Positions 7,907-16,489 of a stretch of 64,000 nt of DNA are shown one piece after another (the first letter of the stretch is position 1; each line of letters begins with the position of its first letter). The notes under the pieces are model-generated. The model saw only the letters and a program-made list of their open reading frames with translations, was not told the origin of the DNA and searched no databases. The stretch comes from Salinithrix halophila (GTDB taxonomy: Bacteria > Bacillota > Bacilli > Thermoactinomycetales > DSM-45169). Location: positions 372,001-436,000 of the forward strand of contig NZ_JBHSAP010000018.1 of assembly GCF_042650125.1 (NCBI RefSeq), written 5' to 3'. Position numbers and translations under genes: made by a program.

Positions 7907-9223
7907 TCAGTCTTTTCGTCTGCGAAGCATCAAACGAATCGGCGTTCCCCGAAAGCCGAAAGCCTCCCGGAATTGGTTTTCTAGATAACGGACATAGCTG
8001 AAATGGACCAAATCCGGATCGTTGCAGAAAAGGACGATTGACGGCGGCTTAACCGCCACCTGGGTTGCATAAAGAATCTTGACCCGCTTCCCTTTCACCG
8101 ACGGCGGTGGAGTCGACATCGTCGCGTCCTGCAATACCTGGTTGAGAACCGAAGTAGAGATGCGCTGAGAATGGGCTTCCGCGACCTCCTTTACTAAGGG
8201 GAGAATCTGGTGCACCCGTTGCCCCGATTTGGCCGATACGAAAAGAATCGGAGCGTAGTTCATGAAGGAAAAATGGTCATCGATTTCCCGCCGAAACCTG
8301 CTCATGGTTTTGTCGTCTTTTTCAACAGCATCCCATTTGTTAACCACAAATAGGACAGCACGGCCTGCTTCATGGGCAATGCCGGCCACCCGTTTGTCCT
8401 GCTCGGCAATTCCTTCCTCCCCATTGAGTACCATGACCACAACATCGGACCCTTCGATAGCCCTCAAAGCCCGCATAACACTATATTTCTCCGTCGATTC
8501 GTAAACCTTGCCCCGTTTCCGCATACCTGCGGTATCGACAATCACATAATCTTGCCCATGAGCACGGATCGGAGTGTCGACAGCATCTCGGGTCGTTCCG
8601 GCCACCGGGCTGACAATTACGCGTTCCTCACCGAGGATCCGATTGACCAAGGAGGATTTGCCCACATTAGGGCGCCCAATGATGGATACACGAATGGTAT
8701 CTTCGTCGTAAGCTTCCTCTTGCCGTTCAGGAAGCCGTTTCACCACTTCATCAAGGAGATCGCCCGTACCTGTTCCGTGAAGGGAAGAGACGGCGATAGG
8801 CGTTTCAAAACCCAGCTGGTAGAATTCGTAGATCTCCTCATGGTGTTTGATATGATCCAGCTTATTGACCGCCAATACGACAGGTTTGTCAGCACGGTGT
8901 AAAAGACGTGCCACTTCTTCGTCGGTAGCGGTTACTCCACTGCGTCCATCTAATACAAATACGATCACATCCGCTTCCTCGATGGCCAGTTCCGCTTGGT
9001 GACGGATATGATCGATGACTTCATCCTTCTCACCGAACTCCAGACCTCCAGTGTCAATCAGGTGAAAGGCCCGACCGGACCAATCCCCTTTACTGTAGAT
9101 CCTGTCCCGGGTAATCCCCGGTTTGTCTTCCACAATTGCGATGCGTTCCCCCGCAATCCGGTTAAAAAGTGTCGATTTCCCTACATTGGGTCGTCCGACG
9201 ATCGCTACCACTGGCAAAGTCAT
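7907..9223 (-). CDS. der: Ribosome biogenesis GTPase Der (EngA)
   Basis: Essential GTPase acting in 50S ribosome assembly. Two tandem G domains are seen: GRPNVGKSTLFN near residue 9 with NKLD, and GRPNVGKSSLVN near residue 183 with NKWD. A C-terminal KH-like domain follows. ATG at 9223 gives 438 residues, the usual length; the reading frame extends upstream to 9274 without a better ribosome site. GAGAGGAC precedes the chosen ATG. Confidence 0.97.
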   Translation of the reverse strand: MTLPVVAIVGRPNVGKSTLFNRIAGERIAIVEDKPGITRDRIYSKGDWSGRAFHLIDTGGLEFGEKDEVIDHIRHQAELAIEEADVIVFVLDGRSGVTATDEEVARLLHRADKPVVLAVNKLDHIKHHEEIYEFYQLGFETPIAVSSLHGTGTGDLLDEVVKRLPERQEEAYDEDTIRVSIIGRPNVGKSSLVNRILGEERVIVSPVAGTTRDAVDTPIRAHGQDYVIVDTAGMRKRGKVYESTEKYSVMRALRAIEGSDVVVMVLNGEEGIAEQDKRVAGIAHEAGRAVLFVVNKWDAVEKDDKTMSRFRREIDDHFSFMNYAPILFVSAKSGQRVHQILPLVKEVAEAHSQRISTSVLNQVLQDATMSTPPPSVKGKRVKILYATQVAVKPPSIVLFCNDPDLVHFSYVRYLENQFREAFGFRGTPIRLMLRRRKD

Positions 9224-9363
9224 GTTACAAAGTCCTCTCTCTTCATCGGTCTCGTCAGGAGGGCGTTCGCTCACCCTCTCGAATCAAAGCCGGCGCCTAT
9301 GTACATTCGCCATCATGATTCTACCACATTCCTTGCCTCCAGCCCACAGCCCAGGGACAAACC

Positions 9364-9552
9364 CTATCCGTGGCGGACAATGATGGTCGTTCGGTCATCC
9401 AATTGATGAGCCATCCCATCGAGAATCTTTTCTAAAAGGAAAGCCAAATCTTCCTTCTCCTTTCCTCCTTCTGCGAAAAAAATGGGTACGGAGCCCCCAA
9501 CTCGCTCTTTTCCTTCAGTTACGATCGCCATGATTTGCGTTTCGGCCGTCAT
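9364..9552 (-). CDS. YIEGIA partner protein (capping-complex subunit type)
   Basis: Small soluble protein of about 62 residues (TAETQIMAIVTEGKERVGG...). It lies 27 bases downstream of the YIEGIA membrane protein gene. The family is known mainly from this gene pairing, and its role is not established to my knowledge. GTG at 9570 would add six residues; ATG at 9552 is preferred because GGAGG lies upstream of it, though the spacing of 11 bases is long. Confidence 0.7.
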   Translation of the reverse strand: MTAETQIMAIVTEGKERVGGSVPIFFAEGGKEKEDLAFLLEKILDGMAHQLDDRTTIIVRHG

Positions 9553-9579
9553 GTCTATACCCGCCTCCACTTTCTTCAG

Positions 9580-10491
9580 TTACCCCTGTTTTCCCTTCCA
9601 CTTTGGCTCTTCTGTCGGCATACGGATCGCACTTTCCAGCACCGGCACACGACGAACGATTTGTAGGACCTTCTCTGGATCACGCACTTCAGGGAGGAAC
9701 AGCAATCCGAGACGGCCATCCCCTAAACTCCTTTTGGAGAGGGGAACAAGGGAAGGCTCCCCCGTATCGCGGAAAACACCCAAGATAACACTGACATCAT
9801 AAAGAATCGCTTGTCGCTGGCCGATATTGGACAAGGTGATCCGGCTATCCTGGTTCTTAGGCGAGACGATTACCCCGACCCCTTTCTTCAGGATCTTTTG
9901 TCGATTTTCTTCCAAGCCGATATTCATCAAATAGATATCATCGACATAGAGACTAGGCCCTTCCATACGAAGTTCGCCTCTGCTGATGTCTGCAATCTCT
10001 TCCAAATACTTCCCCAAGCGCAGAAAACCGGCAACGATAAATAGAGCAACCCCCACCCCCAATCCAACCCAACTGTTACCCGCGACAGTGGCGAGAGAAG
10101 TAAGGAAAGCGGATATGATCACCAGATAATTGCGCCCTTCAAACACCATCGCAATTCCCTCGATATAGCTGGCCCCCCGTGGAACAAGCTCTGACTCGTC
10201 CAGTTTGGACAACGTCTCCCGCTCCATTTTGCGCACTTCACGAAATTGCTGGGCTGCCAGGGCGAGAAACGTAATCGCCGTGTATTCTTTTTCAAGCAAG
10301 GCCGGAACAGCAACCGCCCCTATACCCGCAGCGATAAATCCGATAGACAAATGGATAATCTTACCATGTAGGTAGGTAGGATACTGACGGTAATCGGTAC
10401 GCAACATGCGTACCCGCATGAGAAAACCGGCGATCGAACCGATGGTCAAGGCTCCCGTATAAGAGTTCAACCAGGATAAAAAACCGTCCAT
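9580..10491 (-). CDS. YIEGIA-family membrane protein
   Basis: 303-residue membrane protein containing the name-giving motif SYIEGIAMVFEGRNYLV. The N-terminal half has several hydrophobic helices; the C-terminal half (from about ISRGELRMEGPSLYVDD) is soluble. ATG at 10491 follows AAGGAG with 7 bases of spacing; the frame is open further upstream. Its stop-to-start spacing with the upstream YphA-like gene is 4 bases, and its small partner follows directly, so the three form one operon between the S1-domain gene and der. Function unknown; spore formers commonly carry it. Confidence 0.8.
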   Translation of the reverse strand: MDGFLSWLNSYTGALTIGSIAGFLMRVRMLRTDYRQYPTYLHGKIIHLSIGFIAAGIGAVAVPALLEKEYTAITFLALAAQQFREVRKMERETLSKLDESELVPRGASYIEGIAMVFEGRNYLVIISAFLTSLATVAGNSWVGLGVGVALFIVAGFLRLGKYLEEIADISRGELRMEGPSLYVDDIYLMNIGLEENRQKILKKGVGVIVSPKNQDSRITLSNIGQRQAILYDVSVILGVFRDTGEPSLVPLSKRSLGDGRLGLLFLPEVRDPEKVLQIVRRVPVLESAIRMPTEEPKWKGKQG

Positions 10492-10495
10492 CCCC

Positions 10496-11122
10496 CTACT
10501 CCTTCCCTTTATTTGCTCCAAATAGCTGAAACCTTCGTAAGAAGTCAGCCGCCCAATTCCTTGCACAGTGGAAAAACACCAACCCTGATAAGCCGGACCA
10601 CAGAAAATCGCGCATTATCGAATCTCCCAATAGAAGCGGGCTCATCTCCCGGCGGTGCAAGATCAAACTCAGCCCTTCCCCTAAAAGAACCCCGCCAATC
10701 CAGACGGCTGTTCGGTCATGCAGTCGCCTGGTCCCAAGGACGGTTACCCCCACCAGCACGATCCCCGTGAGAAATGGCCAGGGAAGCCAACCGGGCGGCT
10801 CCATCCAAAACCATTCCTTTCCCAGAAAAAACAAGGACCCGGCAAAAAACAACGTAGAACTTACCGCAAATAGGTCCGTTTCCTCCGTTTTCATTACCAC
10901 CCGGATTAAAAAAGGAAAGAGGAGAAACATACCCGGTTGCACCTGGAGAAAAGGTGTCAGCGGTAGGACAGATTCCGATAACGCAATCTGTACTAACAAC
11001 CACAGGAATAAAACCCGTCGACCCATACCGAGTTCCTCCTCCAGACCGTAAAACCACCCCGTCCGGATTAGAACCGCCAATGAAGCCATACAAAGTAAAG
11101 CCAATGTTCCCGGAATCATCAT
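10496..11122 (-). CDS. YphA/SeaA-like membrane protein
   Basis: 208 residues, almost all hydrophobic, with about six predicted membrane helices and no catalytic motif that I recognise. The start is ATG 11122, after GGGGAGGGGC. Placement between ypfD and der matches B. subtilis yphA (seaA), a spore envelope assembly gene. The assignment rests on position and topology, since sequence alone does not prove it. Confidence 0.55.
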   Translation of the reverse strand: MMIPGTLALLCMASLAVLIRTGWFYGLEEELGMGRRVLFLWLLVQIALSESVLPLTPFLQVQPGMFLLFPFLIRVVMKTEETDLFAVSSTLFFAGSLFFLGKEWFWMEPPGWLPWPFLTGIVLVGVTVLGTRRLHDRTAVWIGGVLLGEGLSLILHRREMSPLLLGDSIMRDFLWSGLSGLVFFHCARNWAADFLRRFQLFGANKGKE

Positions 11123-11174
11123 GCCCCTCCCCCCTCGTTTCCTTTAGTATGGTTAGGGCAGAGGATTTTCAGAC

Positions 11175-11208
11175 AAAAAAAGACCAACCGGCAGAGCCGG
11201 TTGGCCTT
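11175..11208 (-). terminator. Terminator after the S1-domain gene
   Basis: Perfect 9-bp stem CCAACCGGC/GCCGGTTGG with a 3-base loop, followed on the minus strand by TCTTTTTTT. Confidence 0.9.
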
Positions 11209-11226
11209 TCCTTAGTTATTGCAAAA

Positions 11227-12375
11227 TCATTTCAGGCGACGCAGCTGGTCACCGAAAACATCACCCAAAGTGACGTTCATCCCGTTATTGTTCCGGTCTA
11301 GGTTTTCCAGCTCTTCACGATCAGCTTCCTGTTCCGCTTCTTTAATGGAGAGGCTGATTCGCTTTTGTTCCGGTTGCATATCCAGTACTTTCACCTGGAC
11401 TTCCTGGCCTTCCTCCAACACTTCGGAGGGAGCGGCTATGTGACGACGAGAAATCTGAGAAATGTGGACCAAGCCTTCCACCCCGTCGTATACTTCGACA
11501 AAAGCACCAAAGGAAACGAGACGTTTGACAGTCCCTTTGATTACGTCCCCGGTTTTCACCGCTTCAGCCACCTTATCCCAAGGGCCAGGTTGGGTTTCTT
11601 TAATCGAGAGGCTGATACGCTCGTTCTCTTTGTCCACCTTGAGCACTTTCACTTTCACTTGATCCCCTTCGGAAAGGGCTTCCGAGGGATGTTCCACCCG
11701 GGTCCAGGCCAGTTCGGAAACGTGAACCAAGCCATCCACCCCACCAATGTCGACGAAAGCACCGAAATCGGTGATACGCTGGACCGTGCCTTCCAGTACC
11801 ATACCGGGTTCCAAGCTATCGAGGGTCTCCTCTTTCTTCCGATCCAGTTCTTCATCCAGGACCGCTTTGCGGGAGAGGATCAGCTTGTTCTTGCCCGGAT
11901 CGATTTCGATGACCTTCAGGGAAAGGGTGCGCCCTTTGTAATCGGAAAAATCTTCCACGAAGTGACGCTCCACCAGGGATGCCGGGATAAAGCCGCGCAC
12001 ACCCAGGTCAACCACCAGTCCCCCCTTGACCACGTCGGCCACTTCCGCTTCCAGGATTTCGCCGCTTTCAAATTTCTCTTGCAGATCATCCCAGGCACGG
12101 TCTGCATCTACTGCTTTTTTGGAGAGAACCAGTTTATCTTCTTCATCGTTGAGGCGCAGAACTTTTACTTCCACTTCGTCTCCCTCGGAGAGGACATCCG
12201 TTGCTTTGTCTACATGTAAGCTGGACAGTTCCGAGATCGGGATCACACCGTCGAACTTATAATTGACGTCGACCATGACCTGATTGTCCTCTACTTTAGC
12301 CACTTTTCCCTTGACGATGTCACCTCGGCTGAGCGGAGTCACTTCCGCCATTTCCGATTTCATTTCTTCCACCAT
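11227..12375 (-). CDS. ypfD: S1 RNA-binding domain protein (YpfD, RpsA-like)
   Basis: 382-residue protein with four consecutive S1 domains at roughly residues 17-86, 103-170, 188-258 and 275-345. Each has the GxV and FV/VxD pattern, as in ITDFGAFVDIGGVDGLVHVSEL. In Bacillota this protein resembles ribosomal protein S1 but has fewer domains and is not essential in B. subtilis. It likely binds mRNA or ribosomes. Start is ATG 12375 after GAGGAGG with 8-base spacing. It ends at a strong terminator. Confidence 0.93.
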   Translation of the reverse strand: MVEEMKSEMAEVTPLSRGDIVKGKVAKVEDNQVMVDVNYKFDGVIPISELSSLHVDKATDVLSEGDEVEVKVLRLNDEEDKLVLSKKAVDADRAWDDLQEKFESGEILEAEVADVVKGGLVVDLGVRGFIPASLVERHFVEDFSDYKGRTLSLKVIEIDPGKNKLILSRKAVLDEELDRKKEETLDSLEPGMVLEGTVQRITDFGAFVDIGGVDGLVHVSELAWTRVEHPSEALSEGDQVKVKVLKVDKENERISLSIKETQPGPWDKVAEAVKTGDVIKGTVKRLVSFGAFVEVYDGVEGLVHISQISRRHIAAPSEVLEEGQEVQVKVLDMQPEQKRISLSIKEAEQEADREELENLDRNNNGMNVTLGDVFGDQLRRLK

Positions 12376-12439
12376 GACGACAACCTCCTCGTTTACCTAC
12401 AGACTGATCATCCAAAATTTATAACTAGAACAAATGAAA

Positions 12440-12721
12440 TTAAGAAAGCCAGGCCCTTAATTTCATTAATCCTACGAAAAACCCTCCGGCCAGGAGGCCC
12501 ATTCCCCATAAAGCGGCTGTCATCCCCAGCATCCCCATTCGGAATCCGAGGAAGAGAACAGTCGATGCAGTCAGGATGACTGCTGTCCAGCGAAGGAACC
12601 ACCGGCACCGCCTGGCCAATTCCCTTACGGTAGGCTTATCCTTCGGGCAATCCCGGTAAAGAAAGCGCCGGTACAGTCCCGTGAGAAACAGAGCCGTTAC
12701 CAGGAGCAGGAGGCTTTTCAC
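12440..12721 (-). CDS. Small membrane protein downstream of plsC
   Basis: 93 residues with three hydrophobic stretches (LLLLVTALFLTGLY, TAVILTASTVLFLG, MTAALWGMGLLAGGFFVGL). The GTG start at 12721 overlaps the plsC stop by four bases (GTGA), so translation is coupled to plsC. I do not recognise the family; B. subtilis has the short ypfA/ypfB genes in this interval, but the sequence does not identify this as either. Confidence 0.6.
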   Translation of the reverse strand: MKSLLLLVTALFLTGLYRRFLYRDCPKDKPTVRELARRCRWFLRWTAVILTASTVLFLGFRMGMLGMTAALWGMGLLAGGFFVGLMKLRAWLS

Positions 12722-13311
12722 CGCATCTCAGCCCCGGCGATCAGAGCAGCGATCTCCTCCATGGTTCGATCTGTCAGCCCCCGGATCGTGTCGGAGGTCA
12801 GGCGCCCTTTTTGGTATTCACTTAAATCAATAGGTTTGCCGAAAATAATCCGGACCCGGCGGAAAAGCCGGTAAGAACCGAGTACAGCAGCAGGAACAAG
12901 CACAGCTTCGCCCTTAAGTGCGATGAATGCCGCTCCTGTATGGGCCTGGCCCAACTGACCGGTCTTGGAACGCGTTCCCTCCGGAAAGACTCCCAGCACC
13001 CGTCCCTCTCCCAAAAGTTCAAGAGCTTTTTTCAAGGCCCGCTTATCTGCTGAACCGCGACTGACGGGAAAGGAACCAAAACTGTGGACCAAAGAACCGA
13101 TCACGGGTATCTTGAACAACTCTTCTTTCGCCATAAAGTGCACCTGACGCTCGAGAGACGCCCCCAGAAGGGGCGGGTCCAAGTTATTGATATGGTTGCA
13201 ACAAATGACAACCGGGCCTTTAGCGGGAACATTCTCCACCCCTTGTTTCTCCCACTTATAAAAAAGACGGAATAAGAGGCGGAAAAGGTTGCAAAAAAAA
13301 CGATATGACAT
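12718..13311 (-). CDS. plsC: 1-acyl-sn-glycerol-3-phosphate acyltransferase
   Basis: Forms phosphatidic acid from lysophosphatidic acid. The catalytic HX4D motif is NHINNLDPP (His near residue 38). The glycerophosphate-binding motif is FPEGTRSKTG and GSFPVSRG is block II. 197 residues is normal. The start lies 3 bases after the cmk stop with GGGGAG inside the cmk end, so cmk-plsC is an operon; this pairing is common in Bacillota. Confidence 0.95.
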   Translation of the reverse strand: MSYRFFCNLFRLLFRLFYKWEKQGVENVPAKGPVVICCNHINNLDPPLLGASLERQVHFMAKEELFKIPVIGSLVHSFGSFPVSRGSADKRALKKALELLGEGRVLGVFPEGTRSKTGQLGQAHTGAAFIALKGEAVLVPAAVLGSYRLFRRVRIIFGKPIDLSEYQKGRLTSDTIRGLTDRTMEEIAALIAGAEMR

Positions 13312-13314
13312 AGT

Positions 13315-13995
13315 TTACTCCCCACCGCCCACTTTGGTTCGGCAAAGATCCAGGATCGCCTGAATCACCTCTTCTATCGTAAGCCCGGTGGTATCTACAT
13401 GGATGGCATCTTTGGCTGGGCGTAGAGGGGAATGCTCCCGGCTTTTATCTTTCTCGTCCCGCTGGCTGATCTCCTCTTTCAGCCGATCAAGATCCACCGG
13501 ATACCCCCGGCGCATCAACTCCTGATACCGCCGCTGGGCCCTCTCGTCGATGGAGGCGGTTAAGAAAACCTTCACGTCGGCATCAGGTAGGACATGGGTG
13601 CCAATGTCGCGCCCATCCATGACAACCCCGCCTTGCTCCGCCATCTCCCGCTGTTTCTCCACCAGCACTTCTCGAACCATTCCCTGTCCGGCGATCACGG
13701 AGACGTTGGACGTCACTTCGGGAGTACGAATGGCTTCCGTCACATCCTCCCCGTCCACCCAAACCCCGACTCCTTTCTGATCGGTTGAGAGCCGGAGATC
13801 GGTATGGCGCGCCAGGTGAATGACGCCGGATTCATCGGTCAGATCCAAACGGTGTCGAAGAGCTTTCCAGGTGATCGCCCGGTACATCGCCCCCGTATCT
13901 ACATAGGTAAGCCCGAGCCTCTTCGCCACCTGACGGGCCACCGTACTTTTCCCGGCACCGGCCGGGCCATCGATTGCCACAGATAATCGCTTCAT
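13315..13995 (-). CDS. cmk: Cytidylate kinase
   Basis: Phosphorylates CMP and dCMP using ATP. Walker A is IDGPAGAGKSTVAR at residues 8-21; YVDTGAMYRAITW, MDGRDIGTHVLPDAD and the LID segment follow. The chosen ATG at 13995 gives 226 residues and lies 9 bases after GGGAGG; the frame opens 12 codons earlier without a ribosome site. Likely co-transcribed with plsC. Confidence 0.96.
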   Translation of the reverse strand: MKRLSVAIDGPAGAGKSTVARQVAKRLGLTYVDTGAMYRAITWKALRHRLDLTDESGVIHLARHTDLRLSTDQKGVGVWVDGEDVTEAIRTPEVTSNVSVIAGQGMVREVLVEKQREMAEQGGVVMDGRDIGTHVLPDADVKVFLTASIDERAQRRYQELMRRGYPVDLDRLKEEISQRDEKDKSREHSPLRPAKDAIHVDTTGLTIEEVIQAILDLCRTKVGGGE

Positions 13996-14238
13996 CAAGC
14001 AGGTCCTCCCACGCACCGGGATAAAATACATCGAGCAGGCGCGGCCTGCTCGATGGGTGGATGAACGGTATTTGATTCATCTCAGTTATCAAGATTGATT
14101 TCCTGTTGGAAACCTTTGGCCAGCAACAACCGCGAACAGGTCGCATCCGCTATGTATTCCTTTGTATGAATTCGCTTTTAGAATACCACAACACCCCCCG
14201 CCTTGCAATGATTCTTACCTATATTTGCCCCCCTAGGA

Positions 14239-14281
14239 CAAAAAGAAAGGACCGAGGGGTAAAATCCCAGCCCGGCCCTTT
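14239..14281 (-). terminator. Terminator after ypeB
   Basis: On the minus strand AAAGG-CCG...GGG pairs with CCC...CGG-CCTTT around loop ATTTTA, then CTTTTTG follows. It begins 6 bases after the ypeB stop. Confidence 0.75.
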
Positions 14282-14287
14282 GTCCAA

Positions 14288-15637
14288 TCACAATTTCTCC
14301 GTGTTTTCTTCCTTAATCTTCTCCACAAATTCCTCGTCCCCGGTCTTGGCATTAATGAAAATCCGATAGCGTGTTTTGCCAAGCTGACCCATGAATTCGT
14401 AGCAGAGAACTTCTTCGCCCTTTTCTCCAAAAATCACAGCTTTTTGTACCTCTTGAACCGTCAGGCGCGGGTTCACGTATTTACGGGCCTTCGCTTGAGA
14501 GATAGTCGCTTGGGTATTCCGTTTTTTCTTGTGGTTGAAAACGTATTTGTCGGCGCGATAACCAACAATTTCTCCGTTGTCCAAGGCCACTTTCACAGTG
14601 ACGGACTCCGGATAGATCAAAGTGTCTCCCTGGCGCCGGACAAAATTGAAGGCTGCCATATTTCCTGTTTCATCATAAGAGAGAGCCTCCATCTCGGGAT
14701 AACCGAGCCGGTCAAGGAACTGGATCGCTTCTCCCTGGGCTCGTTCCAGATTCAGCTTTTTCTTCTTCACGTCTCTGTCGTACACCATCCAGAGGATGTA
14801 GCCGCCTTTTTGGGTTACATCGGCATTCAATTGCCTGCCTCCACCCCTGTCGAGACGGACGCTATAGGTCTTGGGATAGTTTCCCTTCTTATTTTCCACC
14901 ACCCGGATGCCTCGGGTATCGGGCCGTTCTAGAATGTCAGCAATCTTCTCCTTCACTTCCTTCGGGGTGACCTTTTCCCCTTTCAGCTTGGCGTAACGAT
15001 CCCGTTGAGCTGCTTCCCGGTTGTTGACTGTTGGACCGAAGTCCACTTCCGAATACCCTTCGACTGCTTTGTCCACCTTTTTAAAGCCGTCGATAATCGT
15101 GTTGTCCATCACCTTATCTTCAGAGGCCAAAGCTAACTCTACATCCATCCAACGCAGATTGTTATTTAATACTTTGGTCTGTACACCTTGCAGATCGCCT
15201 TGGATCGTGTTGGACCTTTTGTACAGAGTGCGTAGGGTTTGATACTCTTTATCCGTCAGGGGCTTTTTATCCAAGTCCCTGACTCCCACTTTGTATGTGA
15301 AATCACCGATACGGGACAGGAAAGACTCTGTCTTATCAAAAGGCATCAGACTGAGGGGGAGCTGGCTTAGGTCGTTCTGAGCCGCAAAACTGAGACGCCA
15401 TACGTTGGTCATACAGGTGGATAACTGCTTCCGGGTATTCAGAGCGAGCGACTTGCCCAATTCATCTTGCAGTTTGTCCACATGAAAATTAAGATCATGA
15501 AACGCCCTTTGATATTGGTTTTCCGCTTTGATTAACAGGCTGTTCTTATCCTGGTTTTCCTGGTATCCCCAGACGCCGAACCCGATAGCGGCAATCAGCG
15601 CGATAGGGAACAGAACGGCGGCGATTCGTCTGTACAC
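14288..15637 (-). CDS. ypeB: Germination protein YpeB
   Basis: Partner and stabiliser of the cortex-lytic enzyme SleB in the spore. The 449-residue protein has one N-terminal membrane helix (IAAVLFPIALIAAIGFGVWG), a helical domain to about residue 190, and PepSY-like repeats in the C-terminal half (for example AQGEAIQFLDRLGYPEMEALSY and SQAKARKYVNPRLTVQEV). GTG start at 15637 after AAGGAG. It lies 15 bases downstream of sleB, the normal operon. Confidence 0.95.
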   Translation of the reverse strand: MYRRIAAVLFPIALIAAIGFGVWGYQENQDKNSLLIKAENQYQRAFHDLNFHVDKLQDELGKSLALNTRKQLSTCMTNVWRLSFAAQNDLSQLPLSLMPFDKTESFLSRIGDFTYKVGVRDLDKKPLTDKEYQTLRTLYKRSNTIQGDLQGVQTKVLNNNLRWMDVELALASEDKVMDNTIIDGFKKVDKAVEGYSEVDFGPTVNNREAAQRDRYAKLKGEKVTPKEVKEKIADILERPDTRGIRVVENKKGNYPKTYSVRLDRGGGRQLNADVTQKGGYILWMVYDRDVKKKKLNLERAQGEAIQFLDRLGYPEMEALSYDETGNMAAFNFVRRQGDTLIYPESVTVKVALDNGEIVGYRADKYVFNHKKKRNTQATISQAKARKYVNPRLTVQEVQKAVIFGEKGEEVLCYEFMGQLGKTRYRIFINAKTGDEEFVEKIKEENTEKL

Positions 15638-15652
15638 GACAGAACCACTCCT

Positions 15653-16132
15653 TTAATTGCAGAAAATGTGTTTTCCGATTTTTTTCACTTGCGGCCGGCC
15701 CCAAATCCACTTCGATGTAGCGGTGGCCGGATTAAAATAATAGATCGTCCCGTCGCCCGGATCCCAACCGTTGATAGCGTCCATGACCGCTTTTTTCGAC
15801 TGGTCATTGGGGTTGAGCCAGATCTGCCCGTCAGCCACAGCGGTAAAGGCACCAGGCTGGAAAATGACCCCCGAAACCGAATCCGGAAACTTTTCATGTT
15901 CCACCCGGTTGAGAATGACCGCAGCAACAGCCACTTGCCCTACATATGGCTCCCCCCTGGACTCCCCATGGACAGCATTTGCCATCAATTTAATATCGTT
16001 TTTAGAGAAGCCCCCGCTGCTTTTCGGGAGCGGCGCCGCCCAGGAAGAATCGGAAGAACCGGAAACGAGGGTCACCATGATAAGGAAGATGCCAACGATC
16101 AAAAGCTGAACCCGATTCAACCTTTTTTTCAT
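15653..16132 (-). CDS. sleB: Spore cortex-lytic enzyme SleB, catalytic domain only
   Basis: Lytic transglycosylase that degrades cortex peptidoglycan during germination. Signal peptide about residues 1-32, then the Hydrolase_2 domain with catalytic Glu57 in HGESRGEPYVGQVAVAAVILNR (split here by description), NPNDQSKKAV, and the C-terminal KKIGKHIFCN. The usual N-terminal peptidoglycan-binding domain of about 100 residues is absent, so the protein has 159 residues against about 300 in B. subtilis. ATG 16132 has GGGAGGATGGAG upstream. The operon with ypeB supports the identification. Confidence 0.93.
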   Translation of the reverse strand: MKKRLNRVQLLIVGIFLIMVTLVSGSSDSSWAAPLPKSSGGFSKNDIKLMANAVHGESRGEPYVGQVAVAAVILNRVEHEKFPDSVSGVIFQPGAFTAVADGQIWLNPNDQSKKAVMDAINGWDPGDGTIYYFNPATATSKWIWGRPQVKKIGKHIFCN

Positions 16133-16196
16133 GAAGATACTCCATCCTCCCTCTCATTTCGTCATCGATAGTCTGACCCGGTTCCCAACATTTATA

Positions 16197-16231
16197 CAAA
16201 AAAAGAAAGCGGCCCCCTGTGCCCGCTTTCC
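16197..16231 (-). terminator. Terminator between the zinc-ribbon gene and sleB
   Basis: Stem GAAAGCGG/CCGCTTTC with a purine/pyrimidine loop, followed on the minus strand by TTTTTTTG; directly after the stop at 16233. Confidence 0.85.
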
Positions 16232-16232
16232 C

Positions 16233-16391
16233 TTATAATTTCTCCGAGGAGATGTCGAAATCGAGATCATTGTTGCAAATACATTGCTTGAAGCCGGTCT
16301 CGACCCTCCCTTTTCGAATTCGACCTTTCAGAATAAACCGTTCTCCGCACTGCTTGCAACGGATTCTGACCAGGTAGCGATGGCTTTCCAC
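16233..16391 (-). CDS. Small zinc-ribbon-like protein (52 aa)
   Basis: GTG start at 16391 behind GGGAGGAGGAGCGGC. The protein has RCKQCGERF (CxxC) and, 23 residues on, KQCICNND (CxC), separated by a basic stretch LKGRIRKGRVETGF, and ends in an acidic tail. This is the pattern of a structural zinc site in a nucleic-acid-binding or adaptor peptide. It resembles the YpeQ-type small proteins near sleB in Bacillus, but I could not verify this. It has its own terminator. Confidence 0.75.
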   Translation of the reverse strand: MESHRYLVRIRCKQCGERFILKGRIRKGRVETGFKQCICNNDLDFDISSEKL

Positions 16392-16489
16392 GCCGCTCCT
16401 CCTCCCTTTCAGCGGTTTCCCTCCCAGTATCGCCCCGGAAACAGAAGTTTAGTCTTGGGTGGAAAGCCAAAAGTCACGCGCCCATCAGC

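Noticed and set aside
14029..14056. Hairpin ATCGAGCAGGC/GCCTGCTCGAT in the cmk leader
   Set aside because: A good stem but without a clear U-run on the minus strand. It follows the ypeB-distal end and precedes cmk, so its role (leader structure or weak terminator) cannot be decided.
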